Source of the DNA: Golubevia sp. BC0850
Lineage: Eukaryota; Basidiomycota; Exobasidiomycetes; Golubeviales; Golubeviaceae
Length of the DNA: 64,000 nucleotides
Assembly: GCA_012976225.1 (NCBI GenBank)
Contig: JAAVVG010000012.1
Coordinates: forward strand, 186,001 to 250,000
Direction of reading: 5' to 3'
The translations under genes were made by a program, and so were the position numbers. Below the pieces are notes generated by a model. It searched no databases and had not been told where the DNA came from. It saw nothing but the letters and a program-made list of their open reading frames with translations. Positions 46,111 through 58,027 of the stretch are shown piece by piece. Position 1 is the stretch's first letter. The number at the start of each line of letters is the position of its first letter.

Positions 46111-47719
46111 ATGGATGGAACTGAATTCACTTTCAGAACGGATCATGGCAAAAAGAAAAAGGAGTGCGAGAAAGGAAAGTCGAGTGGGATCAACCTGGAT
46201 AGGATGCCTGAAGACCTAGTCTACCATCTCACCAACTCTATCAGACCATCGGCTCAAGTAGAAGGAACAGATCACTTCGATCAAGTAAGAGAAGCAGCTG
46301 CTAGGTCAGTTCAAAGAAAAAGAGAGTCCATGCTGAAAAAATTCAGACTGACTCTTCGCTCTCCATCCCGTTCGCAGGCTTCGAGAATCGAGATTCGACA
46401 CTTCGAGACGTGGCTTCCCTATGCAAAGCTACCCATCGATGATGGTATCCTTTCCTTTTACAAAATGTGACTTTGAGTTATGTGAACATAGGATACCTCC
46501 ATTCGATCATCTTGAGCGATCCTTCACTTGGTCAAAAGAGTTCTCTCTTTTCGAGCCGCCAAGACTGAAAGAGATTATAGAGTAAGATTCACAACAGCTT
46601 TATCAGAACAGATAGATCCAAGAATCACCTCTTCTGCTTTAAAGAAATATACGACAAACCAAAAGGGAGATATAGTAACGAAAGCCATCATTGATTTTCG
46701 AATTTCCCTTTTTAGAAAAATGCCAATCCTTCGAAGAGTGATTATTGAAGATCCTACTTCTATGTTTCCATTGGTAGATGGATCATTAAATTTCTTAAGT
46801 CATTCATTAAAGAGACTTAGGATCGCATCTCAAACTTATCCAGATAGAGGAATCACAGCTACTAAAGCTTGTTGGCTTTTAACTTTTTGTCCTATGTTAC
46901 TTCAAGCTGTACTTGGATTTACTATCTCAATTGAAGATCATCAGTTCTTGAAAGAACATTCAGAAGCTTTTGAAAGGAAATCAAATGTAAGAGAAATAGC
47001 CTTAGAGCTTGCATTTCATTGGACTAGAGAAGATCAAAGAACCTGGTGGGGTTTCCCTGGTGAAGAATCTAAAACTTGGGAAGGAGGGAACCAAAAATCA
47101 GAAGCAATCAGTTTACTTCTTAAAATTATCAAAGATTTGAGTTCCTGTGAAATCTCTGTACATCACGTAGGGGCTAGACCTGGAGATAGATCTCCAGCTT
47201 TCACAGCTTGTATTTCTTGATTAAATTATTCGGTCAATACCCTCGAACATCTAAGAACGATTGATGTCACTCCAGATCTAGGTTCTCCAGTTCACAACAA
47301 ATATCCAAATTTCAAGTCTTGAAAATCCTTTCTACAGACGTTGTTTCAATGGAAAACTTTCTTCATCGAGCTTTACCTCAACTTCATAAAACTCTGGAGA
47401 AGATCTTTTTAATCTGTTATTTGTTTTATGATCCATTAGATATTTCAGATGAGATTTTTTTCATGATCCATTGGATATTTCAGATGAAGCTAGAGAGGAA
47501 AAGAAACTTTTCAATGGAATGTTAAGAAAGGATGTCTTTGTTGGGTTGAAAGAATTGATCTTACCTTACGCTCCTTATGATTCTCGTGATGTTAAAAGTC
47601 CTCCTCAACAGGATAATATGGATTGGGAGATGAGAAAGAGAGGCATCAAGAAATATCCTTTCTTAAAGGAGAAAGGAGTTGAATTGAGAGTTTTGAAAGC
47701 TGGAGAAACTGGTGAGTGA
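46111..47719 (+). pseudogene. Decayed F-box/leucine-rich-like gene
   Basis: Starts with an F-box-like segment (GINLDRMPEDLVYHLTNSI), then an intron from 46445 to 46491. A long leucine-rich region follows in another frame (MPILRRVIIEDP, LNFLSHSLKRLRIAS, REIALELAFHW). That frame meets TGA at 47218-47220, yet protein-like sequence continues in the same frame past it (VNTLEHLRTIDVTP). The frame then shifts again into FQVLKILSTDVV. A 35-nt tandem duplication at 47428-47487 disrupts the end (DISDEAREEKK...). The C-terminus, GVELRVLKAGETGE, resembles the tail KLKTWEAGKTGE of the locus at 29.9 kb, which suggests distant membership of the same family. With at least three disruptions, this looks like a pseudogene. 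Confidence 0.65.
47428..47487 (+). repeat. 35-nt tandem duplication inside the decayed gene
   Basis: The segment starting ATGATCCATT at 47428 recurs at 47463. The 25 bases after each start match except for one base (A/G). Because 35 is not a multiple of three, the duplication shifts the frame. Confidence 0.85.
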
Positions 47720-48265
47720 GAAAATTGACTGGGTCAAATGTCTTCTTCATCTTTGACTGACTCATTTTATTCCACTCTTTCAACTTTCCTTTCAATCTTA
47801 GCCGGTGATCCCTATAAGGGTTAGAATTGCCTTTCAACTTCAGGTTAAATCTCTACTTTCCAAGCCTGATTTTAGGTCCCTCGATGATTAGAGTCTAGAA
47901 AGTCGTATTGGAAAGGAGTGGGACATTTGATTTATTCTCTGCCTCGCTTGTAACTTCAAGCTGTATCAATAATCACAACTCAAGGGCTCATAGCTAAATT
48001 ATTATTATTTTCTCTAAGCTTTTCTCCTTGCTCGAAGAGTAAACGCAAGCAGAAACTGCTGTTCTTATGCTTCAGATGCAAATCGCTTAGGAGAAAGAAT
48101 AGTTGAAATTAATAGAACGTTTGAATGAGATTGCAAAGGTAAACAAGAATGACAAGAGAGTATAGAAGAAAGACGAAGCAACGGAAGACAGAAGATCGGA
48201 ACCGTAAACAGTATAAGCGTGACGTGAAAAATCATGACACATCCAAGATGAAAAAGTAAAAGGAT
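47720..48265. other. Intergenic region
   Basis: AT-richer stretch between the decayed gene and the small minus-strand gene. Nothing recognised. Confidence 0.45.
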
Positions 48266-48770
48266 TTAAACAGAGAATCTTTTGACCTTGAAGAAGTAAT
48301 CAATAGCACCTTCGGGAGCTTCTCCTTTGCTGAAAAGTTGAACTTGACCATGACCAGAGTTTGAGACGGAGATGAAGTGGTTGTCCTTTGATTCGTCAGA
48401 AGCGGTACGTCCTAAGAAGACGACAGCATCGCTACCTCCAGAATACGAGAAGTAAGACCATAGTTGATGGAAGTCGTCAGAAGTTGGACAGACGCTGTCG
48501 GTGAAAGCTTGAACTGGGGCTGCTCCAGTCAAGGTTCCAGCAGCTGAGGAAAAGAAAAATGAGATAGATCATAGATGTCAGTTTAAGACTTTGACACCTC
48601 ATTGAAATCTTGAACCTTTGTGGCCTGATTCGATAGCAACAGGTACTCACAGGCAGTCATGCAGTGCTTAGTGGATCCTTTAGGTCTCAAGACTCCGTAA
48701 GAGACGGTGTGAGGAATGCTCTGCTCATAGTCCATATAAGAGCTGGCACATCTGGCAAACTCGAAAAGAT
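48266..48770 (-). CDS. Small Cys-containing protein, 5' end unresolved
   Basis: Unrecognised. Two exons join cleanly: 48651-48770 (DLFEFARCASSYMDYEQ, HTVSYGVLRPKGSTKHCMTA) and 48266-48543 (GTLTGAAPVQAFTDSVCPTS, LWSYFSYSGGSDAVVFLG, ending FFKVKRFSV). Phases agree. The 5' exon must supply one base before 48770, and I could not locate it. An ATG at 48876 opens a frame that reads straight into the exon through a hydrophobic stretch (LFFSWCDIIYFAYPC), which is an alternative if no intron lies there. The three Cys and polar make-up would suit a small extracellular protein, but a signal peptide was not found. It may be a truncated gene. Confidence 0.45.
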
Positions 48771-48876
48771 CTGGAATGAAACAAGGATAAGCAAAATATA
48801 TGATATCACACCAGCTGAAGAACAAAGTTCTGGAAATGGATTGACATGAAGCCTTGCGACCCGCGACCCCATGCAT

Positions 48877-49482
48877 GGGTTCGCTGGACGAGGGTTTCGT
48901 AGCTCGATCCGTCAGAGAGGGATGTCTCTCAGATCTCGTGACTAGACTCTTACAGGTCCGAAGAATTCGGACGTGTGAGGCGAGTGTTGAGATTGACGTC
49001 GTCGAAGTTGCTTTGAGCTACGGCGACTTCGTTCGAGCTTAAGACACTTCGTTCGACAGCTCATATAGCTTTTATCCCATGTTTGGAAGTGAGCGGAGCC
49101 TCTGAACAAGTAAATTCGGAAATCCTGGACTCAATCCGACTGTACACGAAGTGGAGGCGTTGGTCTCTGAGTTGGTGGTGGCAAAGATTGAACAACAATT
49201 GGTCGACCACTGATTTTGTGTGGTGTTGATTGGCCACGAAGCTCTAGAGGTCTGCAATCTGACAATCACCATCTAAAGACTAGAGACTTTGAATGGGTAA
49301 GGGGGCATGAGAGGGAAGGGAGGTTGCATAATGCCAGCGCCAGTAAAAAATGCTCGAACCCTCACAAAACGAATTCTTCTTCCCTCTTTTCGTTCTCCCT
49401 CTCATCCTCCAACCTGCTTCTTCCCATCTTCTCTCTCTTAGACTTTCACCTCTCTTAGATCTCATCAAACTCAATTTCCTCA
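48877..49482. other. Intergenic region between divergent genes
   Basis: Upstream flank of the small minus-strand gene and promoter of the secreted hydrolase. No further gene recognised. Confidence 0.4.
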
Positions 49483-51479
49483 ATGCATTTTTCTACCCTC
49501 TTACTCCCACTCGCCACTTTAGCCTGCGCAGCTCCAGCTTCAGAGCTCGTCTCTCGTGCTCCTTCATGCACAACCTTCAAAGTTCCAATCAACGCTAGTG
49601 CTGAAACTCAAGTCTTCAATATTCCAGATTCTTACAACTTTTCTCAGGGACTTCAGCCCATCATCAATGCTGCTATGGGTGATGTCGAGACTGAATTGGG
49701 TGACATCCTGGGACCGATTTCATTAACTTCTGGTACTTACAAAATCAACATGAAGTATTGTGTTCCAGAAGTCACCGTCGATAGTCGTGCTAAGACTGTT
49801 CAGGTGAGTTGAGTCTAGGTTGTGGAATTTGAAAGCAGCCGGTCCGTGCATTCAGCTGCTTTGTTCCCTTTTATCCCTCTCATCTGACTTCCCCGTTTCT
49901 ACTACTCATCTGGAAATTTTAAATCTCTAGTTCCTGGTTCATCCAGGTAAGTACGCTCGACGTCACCATGCCGTCACCTCCAACGTCCCGGTTGTCTTTC
50001 TCTACTCTCAAGCTGACCACTCTCGCCTTAACCTTCTCTCTCTTTCCTTTCAAACCTTATAGCTACTATGACCATGGCTTATTGGGACTTCCCGGTTCGT
50101 CCGGAAACCTACTCTTGGGTCAAGTGAGTCTTCCAACCACGGTCACAGTGCTCCCCTTTTCACATTCTCCTACTCGCTCATTCCTTCTTCTCTCCCTTGC
50201 CTTTCGATAGCTACTTCTCCAAAATTGGTTACCCAACTCTAAGCATCGACCGTCTAGGAGCTGGAGAATCTGATCGTCCAGACCCAATCAACATCGTTCA
50301 AGCGAGTCTTCAAACGAACATCAATCACGTCATCGTTCAAATGCTACGTTCCGGAACTGTTCCAAACACTGGTGATATCAAGTTTGAGAAGGTCATCTTC
50401 GTCGGTGGTTCTTATGGCTCAATTCTTGGGAATGTGCAAGCTTTGCAATACCCAGACGATGTTGACTCTTACATTCTCACTGCTTATACCAGTAATTACA
50501 CACTTCTGGTGGGTATCTTTTCTTTTTCCTACATAATCACCAAGCTTGTCCTTACTGAACTCTCAATTGATTCTTTTCTCTGTTTCTCCGAAAGGTTCCA
50601 ATCTTCTCCTTACAAAGCCTCGCCGCCCCAGCCGCTCTTGTCGACCCTTCGAACTTTGCTGATCTAGCTCTTGGCTGTAAGACTTCTTTATTTCAAGGGA
50701 GTTGACCTAGATGCATGAGAGGAGTTGATAGAAAAGAGCGTGTCACATGCGTAGCGTCAACTTCTTCTGACCCAAATCTTCTCTCTCCGCCCCTTCTCTT
50801 CAGACCTCACCAACACCGATGGCGAAGGACGTAAATACCTCTACTCCGCTCCAGAAGACTACGATCAAGACGTATTCGATCATGACGAGGAGAATCGTGG
50901 AACCATCACGATTGGGGAGGCTTTGACAGCGTGCGTAGGATTGAGAGCTTGAACAAAAAAGGGGAGCTGCTAACCTCGACCCTCCTCAACCTTCCTCTTA
51001 ATCTCACAGAACCGCTGGAAACGTCATTGCGACTAACTTCACAGGATCCGTCAAGATAATCACTGGACAGGAAGACAAGGTCTTTTGTGGAACTGGAGTC
51101 GACAACGTGAGTCCGCTTCCTCTTCGTTCTGTTGAAGGAAAGCTTTTTAGATCTAACTCGCTTACACTTCAATGGTTGGATTTCTTTCCAATCTTCGTCA
51201 GGCTACTGGTATCGTCGGTGCTGGGGACTGTGGCTCTGGCAATTCTTCAATCCCTGCTCAAGCAGCATCTTACTTTCCAAATGCCAACTTCAGCTACTCT
51301 CTAATTCCTGAAACTGGACATGTGAGTCTTCTTAATTTCTGAACTCTTGTCGGTCAAGATCTCGTGATCTGACCACTTCTCCTTCTCTTTCCACGCTCTT
51401 CTAGGTCACTGTTCTTCACAAGAGCGTCCAAAAAACTTTTGAAGCTGCAGCCGAGTTCTTGGAAGATCAAGGATTCTAA
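49483..51479 (+). CDS. Secreted alpha/beta hydrolase
   Basis: Extracellular serine hydrolase of 398 residues, substrate unknown. Exons: 49483-49803, 49931-49946, 50063-50123, 50211-50508, 50595-50676, 50804-50930, 51010-51106, 51202-51321 and 51405-51479 (sum 1197 nt). Signal peptide at the start (LLLPLATLACAAPA). The fold is marked by LVHPATMTMAYWDFP (oxyanion region, where many relatives have HG), STLSIDRLGAGESDRP-type strand-loop (LSIDRLGAGESDRP), nucleophile elbow VGGSYGS, and a likely catalytic His in IPETGHVTVLHKS. Six or so N-glycosylation sequons support secretion. Exon 2 is a 16-nt microexon encoding FLVHP. Similar fungal proteins are annotated generally as hydrolases or esterases. 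Confidence 0.84.
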
Positions 51480-51752
51480 TAGTGAAATTAGTTCTTAACT
51501 TCCAAGATTGTGTATTCAGGTTCCGATAATTCTGCTCCGATAATTCTCTCATTTACGATGTCGTGAAGGTCCCGTCTTACTTCTCCTATTTCTCCTCCTC
51601 CTTACTTGATCTGTTTCTTTGCAATGATGAACTTTTGAGATACAGGTTGCTTGCTCAAAGATTGACGTTCAGGCTCAAGTGAGGTGTGGCTGTGCTACTT
51701 TTGGATCTGTCTTCAAGACAGATTTTCTTCTGACCCCGCCATCCAAGCAAAG

Positions 51753-54700
51753 ATGGGACCTTTCAATAAATCGACTACTCAACTACCCTTTGCCTTAAGA
51801 GAAGAACTAGGTCTACCAGAACCTGAACCCAAACCCTTTCAGAACTCGCATCCATACTCTCAATCAAGACCAGGTCGAGGCCGAGGTGGTAGCAACCTAA
51901 GCAACAGAGGAAGAGGTGCAAGTAATAGCAACACTTCAAGTAGAGGAGGTAAATCGAGCTCGGTAGTTGGAAGAAAGGAAGCTAGAAAGAATGCAAGAAA
52001 GGAAAAGAAGTTAAGTCATAACAAACCTGCTCTCAAAGTCATCGGAAAGGGAATCAGTGCAGCACAGTATGAAAGACAAAAGAAAGATGGTGGAACTGCA
52101 AAGGACTTTGAAAGAAATGGAAAGCGAAGGCAAAGGGAAATAGATTTAGATGAGAATCATGATGATTTAGAGATGGGGGAAAGGACAGAGGAGAGCCCAA
52201 GTAAAAAGAAGAATCAGAAGAGGAACTCTACTGCTGCTGCCTCTACCTCTTCTGTCACAGAGCCTACCTCTGTTTCAGCTTCTAGCTCTAGTACAACCTC
52301 GAAGAAACGTTCAAGAGACCCTAGAGAAGATTCCAGCTCTAAGGATCAGCAGCGAAAGCATGTTACTTCAAGCACTCAGACTCCTTTGGAGAAAATGCTA
52401 GCCAAAGCGGAGAGCAAGTCTTCCTCAAAAGGAACGGCCAAAGAATCGGCCAGGAAGAAGCCAAGATCAAGAATGACCCAGATGGAGAAAGATGAGGAAG
52501 ATGAGATCAGGTGGTTGGAGGCGAAGTTGGCTAGAGAGAAAAGTGGGGAGGACCTTCAGGATGATCTAGATGGTGAGTTTTAACAAGTGGTGGCTAGAAT
52601 CGCTATGTCACCATACTAAAGTGCTCGCCATTGCTCTTTTGATTCTGAACAACAGGTTTCTTGGATGATCTCGATCGTTTCCAACCCGGAATGTTTTCGG
52701 ATGAAGATGAAGATGAAGACGCAAGAGAGGAAGATCAAGAATCTGAAGAAGACAGTGGATTAGAGGACGCTCAATCTTTGGAAGACGAAGATGGCGAAAG
52801 CGAAGATGAAGAAATGGATTGGGAAGCTGCGATGGATGGTAGCGATGCTGAATTGGACGAAGAGGACGAATCTGAGTCGGATGAAGAGGAGGACACAGAA
52901 GATTCGAACCCTCAACCTCAAGAAAGCAACTCTGCCAGTCCTTCAATCCCTTCAACTACTGGAAAGTACATTCCTCCAGCCGCAAGAGCTGCAGCAGCTG
53001 CAGTGGCTACAGCCAAATCTGCCTCTTCTGAAGCTGAGTCTGCCGAAATCCAAAAGTTAAGACGTCAAGCTCAAGGTCAACTGAATCGATTAGGAGAGAA
53101 CAACATTGAATCAATTCTATTCGCTTTGACGAACCTCTATGATTCTAATCGTCGAGCAGATGTCTCTTCTACGTTGACGTCTCTCATCCTAGAGACGATC
53201 TCAGCCAGAGCGGATCTTGGAAACAGATTCGTAGTTCTCTACGCTGCTTTAGTAGGAGGTCTTCATCGAATCGTGGGAGTCGAGTTTGGAGCTGCTATCG
53301 TTCAGAAGGTAGTCGAGAAGCTAGTGGAACAATATGAAGGTGTTAGAAAAGCTCAAGCTAAAGTGATATCGGAGAGTGGTGAAGGAGGATCAGAGCAAGT
53401 TCCGTCCGTAGTTCCGAATGGAAAGGAATGTGTTAATCTTTTGATCCTTTTATCAGAACTTTATAATCTTCAAATCGTGGGTTGTCCATTGATTTATGAT
53501 CTTATTAGGTTATTCTTAGGAGTCGGAGGATCTGACGATTCGCAAAAGGGAATGGTAGACATCGATATAGAACTGCTTTTAAAGATTGTTAGAACCTGTG
53601 GTCAACAACTAAGACACGATGATCCAACTTCTCTAAAATCAATCATCTCTTTGACTCAGGAAAGTGTCTCTCAAACTCCTTCCGAACATTTAGGATCGAG
53701 ACCTAGGTTCATGTTAGAAACCTTGACGGATCTCAAGAACAATCGTCAAAGGAAAGGAACCGGAGCTGACGCCAATGGTAATAGTTCCGAAGAGTTAACT
53801 CAAAAGATGAAGAAATGGTTAAATGGATTGTCAAAGAAGCATACTGTTCGGAATTTCGAAAGTCTTAGAGTTGGATTAAAAGATTTACAACAAGCTGATA
53901 CTAAAGGGAAGTGGTGGCTAGTTGGAGCTGCTTGGACTGGTCATCAAACCCATGAAGATGGTAACGAAGGCGAAGTTTCGACTGGGAATGGTATGACAGT
54001 TGCTAGACCGCTGATCGAGGATAAGGATTCTTCAGATGAGGTCACAGCCCAGCTATTAAAGGAAGCTAGAAAACATGGTATGAACACTGATTCAAAGAGG
54101 AAGATTTTTGTTGCTATCATGAGTGCCGAAGACTATGTTGATGCAGGATCCAAGCTTTTACAACTGAAATTAAATGAAGTTCAGAGAAGAGAAATCATCA
54201 GAGTCTTGTTACATTGTCTAGGTCAAGAGAACGTTTACAACCCTTATTACACTTTAATTGGATCTCAGTTATCACAAGACTCGCCAAATGTTAGAGTCAC
54301 GTTACAATATTCTCTCTGGGATTTCTTACGAGATTTGGGTGAGAAGCGAGTTGGTGGACAATCGAAGATCGCTGGCAATGACGATGACTCGGAAGACGAA
54401 TCTGAAGATGAAGACGAAGGCAAACCCATCAAAGGAGCTGAGTTCCAAAAGATCGTCAACACGGCTAGAGCTTGTAGTTGGTGGGTTGCAAAAGGCTGTT
54501 TGAGCTTGAATGCTTTGAAGGTGAGCATAAAAAGGAAAGAAGGCGCCAGCTTCCAAAGACAACCGACCTCTGATCTTCTTCTTTCCTTCCCCCTCACAGA
54601 CTGTCAATTTCCCCTCCCTCAAATCCAAAGGAAAACTCTTCCTCCAATTCTTCTTCATTCATCTCTTACTTTCAGTTCAAGCCAATTCTCCATCTACGGT

Positions 54701-54974
54701 GTTGACGCCTTCTTCAAGTCAACCATCTTCCTCCGATCTGGCTCTGTTGGAATCTCTTCTCATGAGAGGTACCTCTGGAAACCAAGATCTAGCTAGAGGA
54801 ATTCAGTACTTTCTGGTGAGAGAGTTGGATGAGAAGAAATTAAAGAAACTCTTAGGAAAGGGAATGAAAGTCGAAACTAGAAAGAGATTGGATTGGAGTT
54901 TGAAGAAAAGTTTGGAAATCGTTGGGTCAGGTGGACAAGGATCGTTGAATGCGGGAGATGAGGAGGATGATTAA
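51753..54974 (+). CDS. SGD1: SGD1/NOM1-type nucleolar MIF4G-MA3 protein
   Basis: Nucleolar protein of the NOM1/Sgd1 family, 1019 residues, required for small-subunit ribosome assembly. Exons: 51753-52572, 52656-54520 and 54600-54974. The N-terminal third is basic and low in complexity (RPGRGRGG, GRKEARKNARKEKK). A long acidic tract of Glu/Asp/Ser follows after the first intron. The MIF4G domain starts after KYIPPAARAAA (QGQLNRLGENNIESILFALT, LILLSELYNLQIVGCPLIYD). The MA3 domain follows (DSKRKIFVAIMSAEDYVDA, EIIRVLLHCLGQENVYNPYY, SLWDFLRDLGE). This order and the KYIPPAAR motif are diagnostic. The start is the first ATG giving MGPFNKSTTQLP, and the frame is open a little upstream. Confidence 0.93.
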
Positions 54975-55448
54975 GAAGCTAAAGCATGTAAAATAGTTAC
55001 AGAGGGCGAGGAGGGATCAAGTTTCATTAGGAGAGTGAACATCTGAATTGCCGAGATGTGAATGAGTGTATGATGTGGACAGCGAGAACAGGGAAAGTGC
55101 TGTATTCAGGGAGTCTGCAGATCTTAGAAGAAAACCAAGTATCGACTGGCTGGCGAGGAAGGCTAGAACTTCGATGATGGCGACACAACGAGAAAGACGT
55201 TTGATTAAAGTATTGAATCCTTGACACCTAGATTATCGAATTGAGAGAAGCACATCAAATTTCGTTTCTCAGAACCAATGCTTGGAGGTAGAGATGACCA
55301 GTCAGTCTGAAAGCGAGCAATAAAAGGAGTGAAGAAAATAGGGGTTAGAAGAGAGGCCAGAAGACGTCACCCAAATTGTCTCATTCTTCTATCTCTTCCC
55401 CATTCCTTGGCTTCCCTACCTCCTTTCGCCATCTTGAATACTGCGTTC
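54975..55448. other. Intergenic region
   Basis: Between the 3' ends of the SGD1-like gene and the decayed TPR/LRR gene. Nothing recognised. Confidence 0.45.
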
Positions 55449-57641
55449 TCATTCGGGTTTCACATCCTGCTTGTTATTGTTCAACTCATATAAATCCCAT
55501 CCTGCATCTATCACAAGACCGTTCTTGTCAGTCCAAGACTCGATATAAGAGTCTGGTTTCATGAGAACTTTGACGAGGACTGCCTTAACTTTTGGACACG
55601 ACAAATCAAAGGCCGGTTGTTCACCAGGGGAGGGGGCCTCATCTGATACCTCGAGATTCCCAGAAGCTGAAAGTGACACTTGATTGAAGGATAAACCTCG
55701 ATGAACTGCTTTCCTAGATGCAGCAAAGGATGCTAGATCTTTCACTGTGAATACCTTATCAAAGAAGCAAGCGTCATCATTATAGCTGGTCCCGTAGATG
55801 AAAATCTCTTCTAAGTTGGGGAGAGGTAACCGATCATGCTTTCCTTTGAAAGGGGAGTAAGAAGCTTGATCAAAATTTTACAGAACCCTACGTAGAGATC
55901 TGCGTGATCAGATCCAGAGAGACGGACTTCCAAATTTTTCAACCTTCTCAAAAGATGAATTGATGTGAAGAGAGTGAAAGCCAGTTGTTCATTGATACGG
56001 AGGTTTTCTAAATGCTTCCATCTCTGGAGTTCGTAGTCACCTTCGTCATCCTCATCTTCTCTAAGTTTCTGTATGTTGACGTCTCGAATTTTGAGCTCTA
56101 TGGGAGAGAACCTGGATTGAGGAAGGAGAGATTTTGAAGGCCGACAGATTCATCGAAGGTTTCGAAGTGCAGTTCTTCGAGATTTGGAGCGTTGAGATTC
56201 TTGAAAACGTTGTCTGAATTTGTGGAACTTCTTGATTCTGGTGGAGTATTTAAATGAATACATGTTAGATTTGGGACATCCATGATCGGAATATCTATCT
56301 CGATTCCTTGTTGTGCTCCTGCATCCAAATGAAGTCTTTTGATCTTAGAATCGGAGGATAAAAGTTTCACTATCCAGTCCTGGCGAATATAACTTCTAGC
56401 ACTGATTCTAACCTCTCTTGCCTCTTGAAGTCGATCTAAAAGAGCATCATCCAAATCGATCGCCGCTTGACTGCTCCAGACGAAGGTATCGAATTGTGGT
56501 TTCCAAGCAGAAGGGAAACTAATATGATGGCTGTTACCTAAACCATTTATGTAAAGACGTTTGAGAGATTTGCATTTAAAAGCGATTGGAAGGAAAAGAG
56601 AAGGTCTGTCACCGTCATAAGAGAGACTCCTGATAGTCTGACAACTAGGTTCCAGTGATACTTTGAGCTGTTCGAAATCGTTGTCAAAATTTCTTTCTTC
56701 GTAATTAAACTCATTCCGTTCAAGATCGGAAGTTGATTTGAGGGTAACTCTTCGAATTGAGTTCTTGCTTTTTGAAGCGAATTGCTTGACTCCTTGAACC
56801 GAATGCTTGAGGCATCCTTCCATTTTGAAGTCCTGAGAGATCTCGATGGTATTATTGATCGAGTTGTTCCAGATTTTGGAGGTTCTAGAGGCGATGGCTG
56901 TGGAAGGAGCATCATCACACAACGAGATCATCTTGACGAACAGATCGGTAGGGCATCTTGAGATGGCACTTTGAAACTCTCTCTTCTTTGAGGTGCTGAG
57001 TTGATCGATGAGGGCATCGAAGTCAGGTTCCGGAGACTTGGTGGAACTAGCTCGAGAGAGTTCTTCTTCTTTGGCAAGCCTGAAGTGATGGAGGGCTAGA
57101 TCCAGATAGGCGAAGGCTGCTCTTGAATGGGTCTGGAGGAGTGATAGACGAGGAAAGGCCAGGATTAGATTCATCTTATAAGGATCACAAGCTTCTATCA
57201 CTACCACTTCGTTCAGACTCACCTTCAGGTTCTTCTTTTCCTTCAAAGCTCTCTCTGCGTCCTCGGCTGCTTCGCAGAATTTTCCTAGTCTGCCCAGAGC
57301 GAAACTTCTCAATAACAGATTCTCTAACAGATCAAACGGCTCAGAGTCGACAATCTGCGTAGGAAGAATAAGAAGGCGAGTGAGGGAGTGAGTGAGTGAG
57401 TGCCAAAGCAGAATAACTCTTATTCCTCCTCGGCGTTTTTTCTCGCCTATCGTTTCTAGTCTTGTTCACTCACCTCTGGGTAAAACTGTTCTGCGTTCTT
57501 GAAGTCAAGCCTGTCCGCAGCTTCCTTCGCGGCTCTAGCTTTCCGGATTGAGTCTTGTTCTGGACTCGATTAACTGGCGAAGCGTTTTGAGGCTGGCTGA
57601 TCTGCAGCTGCTTCCGGATGCTGGTTGAGTCTCTTGGTCAT
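55449..57641 (-). pseudogene. Decayed TPR/leucine-rich-repeat gene
   Basis: An N-terminal TPR-like piece (RAAKEAADRLDFKNAEQFYPE, then after an intron RSFALGRLGKFCEAAEDAER) leads into a leucine-rich, F-box-like region (RCPTDLFVKMISLC, SIRRVTLKSTSD, NLEELHFETFDESVGLQNL). Reading breaks occur. An in-frame TAA lies between the ATG near 57641 and the first TPR segment. A frame change near 56105 passes from SFLNP to FSPIELKIRDVNIQKLRED. Another near 55880 passes from DHADLYV to LPLPNLEEIFIYG. The gaps are too short to be introns of the size used elsewhere. The remaining frame runs on through KAVHRGLSFNQVSL to a stop at 55449. The protein type suggests a substrate adaptor of the F-box/LRR kind, but this is inference. 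It is probably a pseudogene. Confidence 0.62.
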
Positions 57642-58027
57642 GGTCAAAAGTTGAAGGTGGCAAAGATCTCTTTTGCTTCTGTCAAAAGGAAGCTAACCTT
57701 CCAGAAGCAGGAGGCGATAAAACAAGGAAGTTGTAGCAGCGCGAGAACAGGAATAGAAAGCAAACGCCCTTTCTTGGCTACCCCCTCTCCAATTCAGCCT
57801 CCACGATCGTTCTTCTTTCCCTGACCCCTTTCTTTTTTTTTTCCTTTTCTATTTAATCCATTCTCTCTTCTCTCAATTCCTTTTCTTTCCCCCAAACATC
57901 TCTCTCCCCTTCCTTCTCTTTCTCTCCTAACGTTCCCTCCCCTCCAAGAAGGAGCTCTCCCTTCAAGACCCCTCCTCCTCCTCCCCCTGAACCCTTCACA
58001 CCCTCAACTCCTTCTCCTTTCTTCAAG
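57642..58027. promoter_or_regulatory. Promoter and leader of the KHA1-like gene
   Basis: The final 200 bases before the ATG are almost pure pyrimidine on the plus strand (C/T runs), as in many fungal promoters and leaders. No specific factor site was recognised. Confidence 0.4.
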
